A stretch of DNA of 64,000 nt from Clostridium sp. (GTDB lineage: Bacteria; Bacillota; Clostridia; Clostridiales; Clostridiaceae), in contig JARLHR010000009.1 in the NCBI GenBank assembly GCA_031292145.1, forward strand, positions 1-64,000. Direction: 5' to 3'. Below are positions 1 through 9,428 of the stretch, piece by piece. Numbering within the stretch: the stretch's first letter is position 1; the number at the start of each line of letters is the position of its first letter. The notes beneath the pieces are model-generated. The model did not search any database. It saw only the letters and a list, made by a program, of their open reading frames with translations, and was not told where the DNA came from. The position numbers and the translations under genes were made by a program.

Positions 1-286
1 CTAGGTTTATTTCAGTGCGTTTAAAAGTCAGAAATCTTTCAATAATTGATGTGGGATTTTAAACATTTGGAAATTTACTGGTTTAAACCGAAAAGGAGCA
101 TCGCTCATGATTAAAATTTAATCATTTTGCGACACTCTCTTGAGTAGAAAATAAATTTTTTATTATAAATTTTATTTCTTTAAAAAATGATATTAAAAGA
201 GTTTTGTATTGTTTTTTTTTATTTAATGATTTCATGAAAAGAACTCCTTTAGTCGATTTAAGAATTATATTTATCTTGCGTAAAAA
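1..286. other. Non-coding left edge of the window
   Basis: No convincing ORF is visible on either strand. The stretch holds a short GAGC-ATC-GCTC inverted repeat near 96-106, followed directly by a 9+1+9 bp perfect palindrome at 107-125 (ATGATTAAA-A-TTTAATCAT). It lies downstream of the minus-strand membrane gene, so these palindromes could help end its transcript, but neither has a clear T-run on that strand. Confidence 0.4.
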
Positions 287-1771
287 TTAATGTGATTTAC
301 ATTTTATTAGGTCAATTATTTTAAAGACGATGAAACTAAAGACAAACACAAGTAATCCATCAAAAATATAATTAAATAAAAATAATTGTTTAGCTGTGTC
401 AGCATACCCGTTGCCAACAAATGGCATAGGAAATTGAACTGCACTTATTAACATAATAGTCCAAAGTAAAAGTATTTTAGTTTTAATTTCTAAATTAGAT
501 TTACTTTTAATATATTTATAAAGTGAATATATTAAAATAATAAGATAGATTGAAGTTATGAAATATATATTTCGTGGTATCATATTTTGTCTAAATGATG
601 ACCAAAGGGTAAATCTATTGAACTTTGTTATTGGTGTTTCACTATAACTTCTATAACATTTCCCCAATACTGTACTAGTATAAAATGCTTTGCTAGCAGT
701 GTATTCCATGCCCTTTAATAACCTTGTGGGATGAGTTAAATAGAATTTAGCAAGTTTTAAATTATTTATATTGTTATAGAATTCATTAGCTGTTAATTCG
801 GATTTTGGAAAGTATTTAACATATTTATCTTTATCTAAATAAGCAGTTTTTCCGGCTTCAACTGCCATATCTGGATTTAGGCCTAAATCTATTAAATCTT
901 GTTCAGGTGTTTCAGAATCCTTTAGGACACCATAAAAAACTGAATTATATTGAGTATCTTTATTTAAATTATGACTATGATAGCTAATTCCAATAGGATA
1001 AGCAATTACTATGCAAAAAAGTATAGATAAAATAAATAAACTTACTTTACTAAAAGAACGTCTGTTATCCAATATTATTTTACTAATAAAAAATATTATG
1101 AAAGGTAATGATGTAAGTACTTGTAACTTTGAACCTATAAATAAAAATGCTGCCAATAATATAAAAACTACTTTTGACATTATTTTTTCTCTTCCCTTAA
1201 GAACATATTTATAATGAGTGTAATTAAGAACGGAGGCAATGAATAATAATAAAGTAATGAACATCATTGGTTCACCATATAAACTATTAAACCAAATTAA
1301 ATAATTACCATCAAAGAAAACAAATAAAATCAATAATGCAAGTATTATTAATTTTATTTGGTGTTTTATATTTAAAGATTTTAATATTATGCTAAACGAA
1401 AGAATATATATGATACTGTAAACTATAGCTAAATATTGAGTTTTAAATAAAGCTTGTCCAAATAATTTGCAAATAGTATTAATAAGAATAATTATATAAC
1501 CTAAGCTAGAACCGAAAACGGTTAGAACAATATGTTTTAAATCAGTTATTTGATAATCAGTTACAATATATTTAAAAAATCTGCAAAAGTTAGGATTATT
1601 TGCATCTGAGTCCGATAATGCAAGGCCAGAGATACTCATAATTCTATCAAAATCACCTTGATCAGCAATACCAACTTGAGGTTTTATAAATAAAACTCCA
1701 ATAATTATCATAATTGCGAATATAATGAACCCAATATTATAATAGTCTATCAATCTTTTTTTTATCTTCAC
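287..1771 (-). CDS. Polytopic membrane protein, possible GT-C-type glycosyltransferase
   Basis: A 494-residue integral membrane protein with about ten hydrophobic segments. The first is at residues 12-30 and is followed by an acidic extracytoplasmic loop carrying ADQGDFDRIM. This topology (TM1, acidic loop, many TMs, a soluble stretch around 265-355) resembles GT-C glycosyltransferases that use lipid-linked sugars, and related clostridial proteins are usually annotated only as hypothetical membrane proteins. I infer a cell-surface glycan role from topology only; no catalytic residue can be assigned. The start ATG at 1771 is preceded on the minus strand by GGAGGAAG. It is a lone gene, divergent from the EF-G-like gene. 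The family name is uncertain. Confidence 0.6.
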   Translation of the reverse strand: MKIKKRLIDYYNIGFIIFAIMIIIGVLFIKPQVGIADQGDFDRIMSISGLALSDSDANNPNFCRFFKYIVTDYQITDLKHIVLTVFGSSLGYIIILINTICKLFGQALFKTQYLAIVYSIIYILSFSIILKSLNIKHQIKLIILALLILFVFFDGNYLIWFNSLYGEPMMFITLLLFIASVLNYTHYKYVLKGREKIMSKVVFILLAAFLFIGSKLQVLTSLPFIIFFISKIILDNRRSFSKVSLFILSILFCIVIAYPIGISYHSHNLNKDTQYNSVFYGVLKDSETPEQDLIDLGLNPDMAVEAGKTAYLDKDKYVKYFPKSELTANEFYNNINNLKLAKFYLTHPTRLLKGMEYTASKAFYTSTVLGKCYRSYSETPITKFNRFTLWSSFRQNMIPRNIYFITSIYLIILIYSLYKYIKSKSNLEIKTKILLLWTIMLISAVQFPMPFVGNGYADTAKQLFLFNYIFDGLLVFVFSFIVFKIIDLIKCKSH

Positions 1772-2020
1772 TAAATTCTTCCTCCATTATAAAAACAAAA
1801 AGTTTAAAATATCAATCAATAAGATTATAATGTTTTTTTACTAATACTACAAGAAAACATAAATAGTAGTTAAAAAGTTGGGAATAAATATATATTAGAT
1901 ATAAATTTTCAGAAAATTAAGAAAAATAGAAGGATTTAAGAAATAGAAATAGAATAAATAACATATAATATTATCAAGTGAAAGGCAGGTGAAAGCCAGC
2001 TTCTTAGGTGACTTAAGGGT

Positions 2021-4114
2021 TTGGCAGAGTTAATGAAAGATTATAGTATTAAAAATTTAAGAAATGTAGGATTAATGGGACATAATGGAACAGGAAAAAC
2101 TTCTTTGGCAGAGAGTCTTTTGTATTATTCAAAGATAATAGATAGATTAGGAAAAATTGAAGATGGAACTACTGTTTTAGATTTTGATACTGAAGAAAAG
2201 AAAAGACAATTTTCCATTGCGCTTTCTGTGGCTCCCATTGAATTAGATAATGTTAAAATAAACCTTATTGATATTCCTGGATATGCTGATTTTCAGGGAG
2301 AATGCATTGAAGGCATGAGAGCTGTAGATGTTGGGATGATAGTTGTTAGTGCAGTTTCAGGAATAAAAGCTGGAACTGAAAGAGCATGGGAATATTGTAA
2401 TAAGATCAAGCTGCCTAGAACAATCTTTATAAACAAGTTAGATAGAGAAAATGCAAGTTTCGATAAAGTATTAGATTCCCTTAATCAAAAGTTTGGAATA
2501 AGTGTGGTGCCAATTCAATATCCAATAGGAAAAGAGGATGGGTTTACAGGTGTAATAAATGTTATTTCTAAGCAAGCAAGAATATATGATGTTAAGACTA
2601 AAGAGATAAAAGTTTTAGATATACCTGAAGAATTGAAGGAAAAAGTTGAAGATTGCAAGAGAATGATTATGGAATCAGTTGCTGAAACTGATGAAGAATT
2701 ACTTGATAAATATTTTAGTGAAGGCACATTAAGTGATGAGGAAATATATCAGGGATTGATAAAGGGATGTGCGAGTGGTGATATTGCACCTGTTATGTGT
2801 GGAAGTGCGACTAAGGTTATAGGAATGGATTCGTTGATTGATGATATTGTAGAATGTTTTCCTTCACCAGAATATGCAATCCCTCAAAAGGTTTTAGACG
2901 TTTCAAAGAATGAAGAAACTTTTATTGATATTAATCAAGAAAAACCTTTTTCAGCATTAGTATTTAAAACGATTGCAGATCCGTTTGTAGGGAAGATTTC
3001 TTTCTTTAGGGTTATGGCAGGAGAAGCTAAAGACGATATGACAGTGTTAAATGTTAATAAAGATAAGACTGAAAAGTTATCCCACATTTGCTTTATTAGA
3101 GGGAAAACACAAATACCTACTAAAAAGATTATTGCAGGAGATATAGGTGCAATTTCTAAATTGCAATATACAAATACAGGAGATACCTTAGCAAGTCCAG
3201 ATTATAAAATAATATATGATAAAATGAACTTTCCAAAAGCTGTTTGTTCAATGGCGATAATACCTCAAGCTAAAGGGGATGAAGAAAAGATATCTCAAGC
3301 TTTAAATAAGTTAAAGGATGAAGATCCAGTTTTTGAATTAGATAGAGATGTAGAAAATGCTGAAATTATTATTTCAGGATTAGGGGAAACACATATAAAT
3401 GTAATTGCAAGTAAAATAAAAAATAAATTTGGTGTGGATGTAGTATTAAATTTACCAAAGGTTCCATATAAAGAAGCAATAAAGGGATTTGCTGATGTAC
3501 AAGGAAAACATAAAAAGCAATCTGGTGGACATGGACAATATGGAGACGTTGTTATTAAATTTGAATCTAGAACAGATGGGGAAGATGATTTAGAATTTGT
3601 AGATAACGTTGTTGGTGGTGCTGTTCCAAGGAATTTCATTCCAGCAGTAGAAAAGGGATTAAGAGAATGCATTGCTCATGGTGTTTTAGCAGGATGTCCT
3701 GTTATGGGACTTAAAGCAACTCTTCATGATGGATCATATCATGCTGTAGATTCATCTGAAATGGCATTTAAGATGGCAGCATCATTAGCATATAAGAAAG
3801 GACTTGAGCAAGCAAAACCTATTTTGTTAGAACCTATAATGAAATTAGATATTATGATGCCTAATGAGTATACTGGAGATGTAATAGCTGATATAAATAA
3901 AAAGAGAGGCAGAGTAGTAGGAATGGAGCAAGAAGGAGATAAGCAAAAAGTTATGGCTGAAGTTCCACTTGCAGAGGTTAGAAAATATGCAACTGAACTT
4001 CGTTCATTAACGCAAGGTAGAGGTGTATTTACAAAAGAATTTGTAAGGTATGAAGAAGTTCCGGAAGTAGAATTAGCAAAAGCGATAGAAAGTGTTAAGG
4101 AATCAAGGAAATAG
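2021..4114 (+). CDS. EF-G-like translational GTPase
   Basis: About 697 residues with the domain order of EF-G. The GTPase domain has G1 GHNGTGKT (residues 20-27), G3 DIPGYADF (84-91) and G4 NKLD (138-141). Then come domain II, domain III, and the EF-G domain IV/V region with QSGGHGQYGDV and a GRVVGMEQEGDKQ stretch. The G2 position reads RQFSI rather than the RGITI of canonical EF-G, and G3 reads DIPGY instead of DTPGH, so this is the divergent paralogue class (FusA2 / EF-G-like) and not the housekeeping fusA of the str operon. Its role is probably ribosome-linked but unproven. The TTG at 2021 has AGGTGA nine bases upstream. The ATG at 2033 (start MKDYSIKN) fits homologues and is the alternative. 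It stands alone. Confidence 0.85.
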   Translation: MAELMKDYSIKNLRNVGLMGHNGTGKTSLAESLLYYSKIIDRLGKIEDGTTVLDFDTEEKKRQFSIALSVAPIELDNVKINLIDIPGYADFQGECIEGMRAVDVGMIVVSAVSGIKAGTERAWEYCNKIKLPRTIFINKLDRENASFDKVLDSLNQKFGISVVPIQYPIGKEDGFTGVINVISKQARIYDVKTKEIKVLDIPEELKEKVEDCKRMIMESVAETDEELLDKYFSEGTLSDEEIYQGLIKGCASGDIAPVMCGSATKVIGMDSLIDDIVECFPSPEYAIPQKVLDVSKNEETFIDINQEKPFSALVFKTIADPFVGKISFFRVMAGEAKDDMTVLNVNKDKTEKLSHICFIRGKTQIPTKKIIAGDIGAISKLQYTNTGDTLASPDYKIIYDKMNFPKAVCSMAIIPQAKGDEEKISQALNKLKDEDPVFELDRDVENAEIIISGLGETHINVIASKIKNKFGVDVVLNLPKVPYKEAIKGFADVQGKHKKQSGGHGQYGDVVIKFESRTDGEDDLEFVDNVVGGAVPRNFIPAVEKGLRECIAHGVLAGCPVMGLKATLHDGSYHAVDSSEMAFKMAASLAYKKGLEQAKPILLEPIMKLDIMMPNEYTGDVIADINKKRGRVVGMEQEGDKQKVMAEVPLAEVRKYATELRSLTQGRGVFTKEFVRYEEVPEVELAKAIESVKESRK

Positions 4115-4465
4115 GTAATATAAATAATAAACTATAATAGTTATCTAAGGTGAAAATTAATATTAGACACATGGATTTATTATTTTTTTGATTGTTCCTT
4201 ATATCATAACAAAAGAGTCAATAAAGGTTATGCATTTATTAGTTGCATAGAAGATGTTTATGCAATACTGAATAAAAGTATAACCTTTAATTTTTTGATT
4301 ATGCTTTAATACATAAAAGTTTCAAATCTTTTATTGGTGTTTTATTGAGCAAATGAGCTAAATTTTTTGCTAAGTAAGGTAGCATAAAAGTACGTCCATG
4401 AAGACATACTATTTTTAGTAATAATATAGAATTTTTAGGACTATATTAATAAGGGAGATGAAATT
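4115..4465. other. Intergenic region with repeat remnant and terminator
   Basis: The gap between the EF-G-like gene and the small ORF contains a much-shortened family A repeat at about 4162-4202 (TTAGACACATG at one end, TTTGATTGTTCCTTA at the other). It is followed by a nested hairpin and T-run. The remaining 150 bases to the next gene show no coding signal; a promoter for the small gene is presumably there but I cannot place it. Confidence 0.5.
4223..4296 (+). terminator. Nested hairpin terminator after the EF-G-like gene
   Basis: The outer arms AAAGGTTAT (4223-4231) and ATAACCTTT (4280-4288) enclose an inner stem TTGCATA/TATGCAA (4243-4249 with 4259-4265). A run of six T follows at 4291-4296. 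The shape fits a rho-independent terminator on the plus strand. Confidence 0.55.
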
Positions 4466-4702
4466 ATGTCAGATTATAGTATGGATATTAATGGAATCAT
4501 GTGTCTAAGTGATTATAGCAATATTTTTGACTATTTAAATATAATAGATAAGGATGATAATTTTGTAATAAGGATAGATAAAAACAATAAAGGGGATATA
4601 GATTTAATTAGTTCAATGCTTAGAGATAATAAATTTGCTATTAATTATACACAATATGATGAGTTTGGTAACTATTATATAAGTGCAAATAGAATGTTTT
4701 AA
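4466..4702 (+). CDS. Small hypothetical protein, 78 aa
   Basis: A 78-residue, acidic, soluble protein with no signal peptide or membrane segment. I do not recognise the family. Support for it being real is a strong AAGGGAGATG Shine-Dalgarno ending just before the ATG, normal codon bias and a clean stop. The C-terminal half (YTQYDEFGNYYISANRMF) is aromatic-rich and looks like a beta structure. Its stop lies about 130 bases upstream of the glucokinase start with a separate promoter-like element between, so the two are probably not an operon. The function is unknown. Confidence 0.6.
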   Translation: MSDYSMDINGIMCLSDYSNIFDYLNIIDKDDNFVIRIDKNNKGDIDLISSMLRDNKFAINYTQYDEFGNYYISANRMF

Positions 4703-4750
4703 ATGAATAAATATTTTAAATATAGGTTTTATTAACATAACATAATGTAG

Positions 4751-4798
4751 TATAATATCAATTAAAAGAAATCGTTTTTTGTAAAAGAAATCGTTTTT
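4751..4798 (+). promoter_or_regulatory. glcK upstream region: -10 box and direct repeat
   Basis: A perfect TATAAT lies at 4751-4756. Just downstream, AAAAGAAATCGTTTTT occurs twice (4764-4779 and 4783-4798) with a 19-base period. The repeats would sit in the 5' leader of the glucokinase mRNA, where a protein could bind as a roadblock. No good -35 is visible at the usual spacing. Confidence 0.35.
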
Positions 4799-4833
4799 GA
4801 TTGGGGAAGTAAAAAATAAAGGAGAGTTATGTT

Positions 4834-5787
4834 ATGCAAAAATATGTTGTAGGAGTAGATTTAGGAGGTACTAAAATTAGTACTGCATTATCTAATTTGA
4901 ATGGAGAAGTAATAAGCCAAACTACAGTGCCAACAAACGCAAATGAAGGAGAAATTCCTGTATTAAATAGAATTATAGAATCTATAGAAAAAGTAATTAA
5001 AGATGGCTCAGCAAGCTATGATGAAATAAAAGGAATTGGAATAGGTTCACCAGGACCTTTAGATGCTGAAAAAGGAACTATAATTTATACGCCAAATCTT
5101 CCGTTTAAAAACTTTAATTTAGTTGAACCAATAAATAAAAAATTTGGATTGCCTGTTTTTTTAGATAATGATGCAAACGTTGCAGCTATTGGAGAGTATA
5201 TGTTTGGAGCAGGAAGAGGAGCAAAACATGTAGTGTTCTTTACAGTAAGTACAGGAGTAGGTGGAGGAGCCGTATTAAATGGAAAAGTATACAGGGGACA
5301 TACTTCAAATGCTTTAGAAATTGGACATATGACAGTAGCGCCAGATGGTCCAAGATGTAATTGTGGAAATATTGGTTGTGTGGAAGCAACATCATCAGGA
5401 ACTGCAATTGCTAAAAGAGGTCAAGAAGCATTAACTACTAAGGTTGAAACTTCACTAAGAAAGTATGAAACTGTTACTTCCTATGAAGTATTTACAGAAG
5501 CTGCAGCGGGAGATCCAGTTTGTAAAGATATAATCAGCAATGCATTAAATTATTTGGGAATAGCTGTTGCTAATGCAGTATCTATTTTTGATCCAGAAGT
5601 AATAATAATTGGTGGTGGAGTATCAAAGGCTGGAGATATTGTATTTGATACAGTAAGAAAAGTTGTTGATAAGCGATGCTTTAAATCAATGGCAGAATCA
5701 GTTAAAATTGTTCCAGCAGGATTAGGCACAGATGCAGGTGTAATAGGAGCTGTGGCATTAGCTCTACTTGAAACAGAAGGCAAATAA
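4834..5787 (+). CDS. glcK: ROK-family glucokinase
   Basis: A 317-residue cytoplasmic sugar kinase that makes glucose-6-phosphate from glucose and ATP at the entry of glycolysis. The N-terminal phosphate-binding motif DLGGTK is at residues 9-14 and is followed by GIGSPGPLD, DNDANVAAIGE, the STGVGGG loop, ALEIGH and the ROK zinc-binding cluster CNCGNIGCVE near residue 175. The length is typical of Firmicute GlcK. The ATG has GGAGAG upstream. It is monocistronic as far as can be seen, with terminator hairpins downstream. ROK proteins also include repressors, but there is no N-terminal HTH here, so a kinase is the right call. Confidence 0.93.
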   Translation: MQKYVVGVDLGGTKISTALSNLNGEVISQTTVPTNANEGEIPVLNRIIESIEKVIKDGSASYDEIKGIGIGSPGPLDAEKGTIIYTPNLPFKNFNLVEPINKKFGLPVFLDNDANVAAIGEYMFGAGRGAKHVVFFTVSTGVGGGAVLNGKVYRGHTSNALEIGHMTVAPDGPRCNCGNIGCVEATSSGTAIAKRGQEALTTKVETSLRKYETVTSYEVFTEAAAGDPVCKDIISNALNYLGIAVANAVSIFDPEVIIIGGGVSKAGDIVFDTVRKVVDKRCFKSMAESVKIVPAGLGTDAGVIGAVALALLETEGK

Positions 5788-6090
5788 TCGTTACGCTAAA
5801 TAAGTATTTTTGCAAATATATATAGGATTAAAGAATTGCTATTAAATTAAGAATACAATCCTAACTTTTAATGTATATTAGATTTTGCAATATATCTAGA
5901 AATTTTTGAAAGATTAACATATAATTTTTACAATAAAATTATTAATAGGTATGAATAAGTAAGAGGTGTTATACATATAATAAAAGTATAGAAGTTCTCT
6001 TGCAATGAATTTTTTCTTCTCATACATATTACTAATCTAATTTTAGGTATGTGCTTAAAATGGATTGAGATGAAAAAATTTTTTATATAA

Positions 6091-6119
6091 GCTATCTCTA
6101 AAGTATATTTAGAGATAGC
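6091..6119. terminator. 12-bp perfect hairpin
   Basis: GCTATCTCTAAA (6091-6102) pairs perfectly with 6108-6119 around the loop GTATA. No strong T-run follows, so termination is possible but weak. Confidence 0.4.
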
Positions 6120-6150
6120 ATATTATAAAAGAAAATATTTTTATATAGAG

Positions 6151-6187
6151 CCTATTCAATATTTTATTGAATAGGTTTTAGACTTTT
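6151..6187 (+). terminator. Hairpin with T-rich tail upstream of cinA
   Basis: CCTATTCAATA (6151-6161) pairs with TATTGAATAGG (6165-6175) around TTT and is followed by TTTTAGACTTTTT. It is a credible rho-independent terminator, about 360 bases after the glcK stop. Confidence 0.5.
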
Positions 6188-6296
6188 TAATGCTAAAATA
6201 TATTATATCTAATAAGTTACTAGTAAAATTTAAAAGAGTAGAAGCTGCAGGGAGTAGTATTTCTTAAGAAAGCATAGAAGGATAGAAGGTAATTTT

Positions 6297-7532
6297 ATGA
6301 AGGCAGAAATTATAGCAATAGGAACAGAAATTTTATTGGGTGATATAGCTAATTCTAATGCTCAATATTTAGCACAAGAATTAGCAGTACTAGGAATTGA
6401 TATGTATTATCAGCAGGCTGTAGGAGATAATGAAAAAAGAATTATACACGCTTTTGATGAGGCATATAGCAGAAGTGATATTATAATAACAACAGGTGGA
6501 CTTGGACCTACAGATGACGATTTAACTAAAGAAGTTGCAGCAAAGTATTTTAATAAGGAATTACTTGCGGACCAAGAATCAATTGAAAAAATAAAAAATT
6601 ACTTTAAATTTAGAGAAAGAAAGATGACTGAGAATAATTTAAAGCAAGGATTAATTCCAGAGGGGGCTGTAATTATAAAAAATGATAATGGTACAGCACC
6701 AGGAGTGATTATAGAAGAAAATAATAAGATAATGGTTATTTTGCCTGGTCCACCAAAAGAAATGAAGCCAATGTTTGAAGAAACAGTTAAGCCTTATCTT
6801 CAAAAAAAAGCTGATTCAATATTAATATCAAAAGTAATTAAAATATTAGGTATTGGAGAAAGTGCAGTTGCAGCTGAATTAAAGGATATAATGGAGGCTC
6901 AAACTAATCCAACTATTGCTCCTTATGCAAAGGAAGTAGGCGTAATGCTTCGTATAACAGCGAAAGCCAGTAATGAAGATGAAGCTCTTAAGTTAATATC
7001 GCCTATAGAAAAAGAAATTATAAATAGATTAGGCGATAATGTTTATACAACTGAAGATATTAGCATAGAAGAGGTTGTAGCCAGGCTTTTGATAGAAAAA
7101 AAACTTACAGTATCTACGGCTGAATCATGTACAGGTGGAATGATAGCAAGCACACTTATAAACTATCCCGGAATATCTGAAGTATTTTTAGAAGGTGCTG
7201 TAACATATTCAAATGAAGCTAAACATAATAGATTAGGGGTTAAGAATGAAACGTTAGAAAGGTATGGAGCTGTAAGTGAGGAAACAGCACGAGAAATGGC
7301 TATTGGTATTGCAAAAACAGCTAAAACTGATGTGAGTATTGTCACAACAGGAATTGCAGGTCCAGAAGGAGGCACTCCAGAAAAACCAGTTGGACTAGTT
7401 TATATAGGAGTTTATTTTCAAGGTGAAGTCACAGTAAAAAGATGTGTTTTTAATGGTAATCGCAGCAGAGTAAGACTTCAAGCAACAACAACAGGATTAG
7501 ATATGTTAAGAAGAACCTTAATGCAAAAATAG
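6297..7532 (+). CDS. cinA: CinA-family nicotinamide-nucleotide amidase
   Basis: A 411-residue two-domain CinA. The N-terminal MoCF-like domain shows GTEILLGDIANSNAQYLA, TTGGLGPTDDDLT and LPGPPKEM. The C-terminal amidase domain (about 250-411) has TAESCTGGMIAS with the expected serine, and TGIAGPEGGTPEKPVG. The family removes the amide from NMN for pyridine-nucleotide recycling, and the N-domain is an ADP-ribose pyrophosphatase in characterised members. In competent species cinA is linked to recA, but recA is not present here. AGAAGGT sits seven bases before the ATG. It is a lone gene, followed directly by a family B repeat. Confidence 0.92.
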   Translation: MKAEIIAIGTEILLGDIANSNAQYLAQELAVLGIDMYYQQAVGDNEKRIIHAFDEAYSRSDIIITTGGLGPTDDDLTKEVAAKYFNKELLADQESIEKIKNYFKFRERKMTENNLKQGLIPEGAVIIKNDNGTAPGVIIEENNKIMVILPGPPKEMKPMFEETVKPYLQKKADSILISKVIKILGIGESAVAAELKDIMEAQTNPTIAPYAKEVGVMLRITAKASNEDEALKLISPIEKEIINRLGDNVYTTEDISIEEVVARLLIEKKLTVSTAESCTGGMIASTLINYPGISEVFLEGAVTYSNEAKHNRLGVKNETLERYGAVSEETAREMAIGIAKTAKTDVSIVTTGIAGPEGGTPEKPVGLVYIGVYFQGEVTVKRCVFNGNRSRVRLQATTTGLDMLRRTLMQK

Positions 7533-7542
7533 AGGATGCACT

Positions 7543-7707
7543 TATAGATAAACAGTGTCTAATCTAGACTTATGCAATAGCCTACCAAAAGAATTGGTAG
7601 TCTGTTGCTCGGTTGCTAGAGAATATAGCAGCGCAAAAGGCTATCAGTTCTTTCTAGCAAGGTGTATCTATGAAAGTATAATCTAGTTCATGATTTGTTT
7701 ATCTATA
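7543..7707. repeat. Family B intergenic repeat, copy 1
   Basis: The element is bounded by TATAGATAAACA (7543-7554) and its inverse TGTTTATCTATA ending at 7707. Interior blocks shared with copy 2 (35687-35960) are TAGACTTATGC, the AACC(A/G)AAAG / CTTTCTAG arms and GAAAGTATAA followed by AGTTCATG. An internal CTACCAAA/TTGGTAG hairpin is present. It starts ten bases after the cinA stop and has no ORF. Confidence 0.65.
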
Positions 7708-7757
7708 TAAATAAACGATATAAATTCTAGTGTTATGTATAAGAAGGTACAATACAA

Positions 7758-7802
7758 AAAGCCATAATATATGTTGATCTTACTAACACATATTATGGCT
7801 TT
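7758..7802 (-). terminator. Terminator between cinA and the sensor kinase gene
   Basis: AAAGCCATAATATATGTT (7758-7775) pairs with AACACATATTATGGCTTT (7785-7802) with one mismatch. Read on the minus strand, GGCTTTTTG supplies a T-run, so it suits the end of the sensor kinase transcript. It may also serve the plus strand. Confidence 0.55.
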
Positions 7803-7907
7803 ACAAATTGTATATAAATAAAAATGGGGGAGAGGCGATTAAATATTGAAGTTAAATACTTCATTATTATTTATTGCCAAGTTAAATTTATTTATACATA
7901 ATTTAGA

Positions 7908-9428
7908 TTAAAATTGTTCTTTTTTTAATAAAATTTTTACTTTAAACAAATCTCCATCAAATTTAAGTTGAAAAATTCCTTTTTGAAGTTCTACTAAGCT
8001 TTTAGCAATAGCTAATCCTAATCCAGAACCTTCTGTTGTTCTGGAAGAATCTCCTCTTTTAAATCTTTCTAGTATTTCTTCTTCAGTGAAAGTCAATGGA
8101 TACTTTGAGATATTTTTAAATGTTATTGATACAAAATCATCTTTTTCTTCAATATCTACATATACTCTAGTACTATTCAATGAATATTTTAAAATATTAG
8201 AAATTAAATTTTGAAATACTCTGAATGTCTTTTTTCCATCTGCATATACGCTTAGTTTATGTTCTGGTATGTTCTTTATAAAATCTAAATTAGAATTACT
8301 TATTTTATCTTCAAACTCTCCTAAAGTTTGTCTAAGAAGTGCTACAGGGTCTAAATATTCCATATGCATGTCTAGATTGCCTGAAGATGCTTTTGAAGCT
8401 TCAAATAAATCCTCAATTAGGATTTTTAGCCTTGAGGATCTTTCTTTAAGAATAGATAAATATTCTTTTCTTTTTTCTTCTGAAACATTTTCCTTATCTA
8501 AAAGATCAATATAATTAATTATAGATGTTAGAGGGGTTTTTAAATCATGGGATACATTGGTTATTAATTCACTCTTCATTCTTTCACTTTTTACAGCTTT
8601 ATCTATGGATTTATTTATGCCATTTTCTATGTGTATAAGATTTTTTGCAATATCTTTAAAAAATAGTAGGTCTTTTATCTCAAATTTATTATAATTACCA
8701 GCTGTAATATTACTAGTGATTACTGTCACTTTATTAATATCTCTGCTAATATAAATTAAAAATAATATCACAGCTATAGCAGGAAGAGTAATAATACTAA
8801 ATAATAAGATATTATCGTATAAGTGTGCATTGTAATGTCCTGTTAAATATCCTATTATATATATCGCAATAACATAGATAATAAAAATTACTATTAAAAA
8901 CATTATTTTTGATGATGTAGATTTTGTTAAAAAGCATTCTTTAATCAATGTATATAATTTATACAGCATAGATTTTTCGTAAATATAATTTTCAAATTTA
9001 TTTCTCTCATTGAATAAATAGAGCTTATACATATCTATTAATACTAAATATGTTAATATTAATATTGCAACAAAGTTTATAAGGACATCAGGATTTGTAA
9101 ATATACTTCCCCACAGCATAACGCTATATAAATCAAATAAAGAGTATACAACTGCTATAGTTAGTAAAGTACGTATTTCTAAAAATAGCCTGCTATATAA
9201 TCGTATAATAAAAGTTTCCTTGAATATTAAAGTTTTCTCTGTTGCAATAGTTACTAACAAAAATATAATAATCAATATATCTAATAAAACTAAATACCTG
9301 CTTCCAATAATATAATGAAAGCCACGTCCACTTGATATGCAGAGCAAAATAGGTAACAAAGTAAGGCATATTCCTAAAAGTAATATCCTTAGATTAAGAC
9401 TTTTATTGTTTTTCAATTTTATATCCAA
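7908..9428 (-). CDS. Sensor histidine kinase, VanS-like
   Basis: A 506-residue membrane kinase. The N-terminal 230 residues contain about six transmembrane segments and no large extracytoplasmic domain, so it may sense a membrane-embedded signal. Then come a short HAMP-like linker, the H-box ELITNVSHDLKTPLTS (phospho-acceptor His294), an N-box with NLISNILKYS and a G-box GSGLGLAIAKSL. The signature SHDLKTPLTS places it among VanS/ResE-type kinases. Its start overlaps the 3' end of the response-regulator gene by 26 bases, so the two are co-transcribed. The partner gene is frameshifted, which may leave the kinase without a functional output. The stimulus is unknown. Confidence 0.88.
   Translation of the reverse strand: MDIKLKNNKSLNLRILLLGICLTLLPILLCISSGRGFHYIIGSRYLVLLDILIIIFLLVTIATEKTLIFKETFIIRLYSRLFLEIRTLLTIAVVYSLFDLYSVMLWGSIFTNPDVLINFVAILILTYLVLIDMYKLYLFNERNKFENYIYEKSMLYKLYTLIKECFLTKSTSSKIMFLIVIFIIYVIAIYIIGYLTGHYNAHLYDNILLFSIITLPAIAVILFLIYISRDINKVTVITSNITAGNYNKFEIKDLLFFKDIAKNLIHIENGINKSIDKAVKSERMKSELITNVSHDLKTPLTSIINYIDLLDKENVSEEKRKEYLSILKERSSRLKILIEDLFEASKASSGNLDMHMEYLDPVALLRQTLGEFEDKISNSNLDFIKNIPEHKLSVYADGKKTFRVFQNLISNILKYSLNSTRVYVDIEEKDDFVSITFKNISKYPLTFTEEEILERFKRGDSSRTTEGSGLGLAIAKSLVELQKGIFQLKFDGDLFKVKILLKKEQF

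Larger units (their letters stand above)
5788..6296. other. 509-base intergenic gap, glcK to cinA
   Basis: No ORF with a ribosome-binding site is visible. The first 280 bases are featureless AT-rich DNA. The second half holds two hairpins, listed separately. The last 100 bases must contain the cinA promoter, which I cannot place with confidence. Confidence 0.4.

Noticed and set aside
3295-3672. 125-codon minus-strand ORF inside the EF-G-like gene
   Set aside because: It is a shadow of the coding strand: Ser/Pro-rich translation, no ribosome-binding site and no family resemblance.
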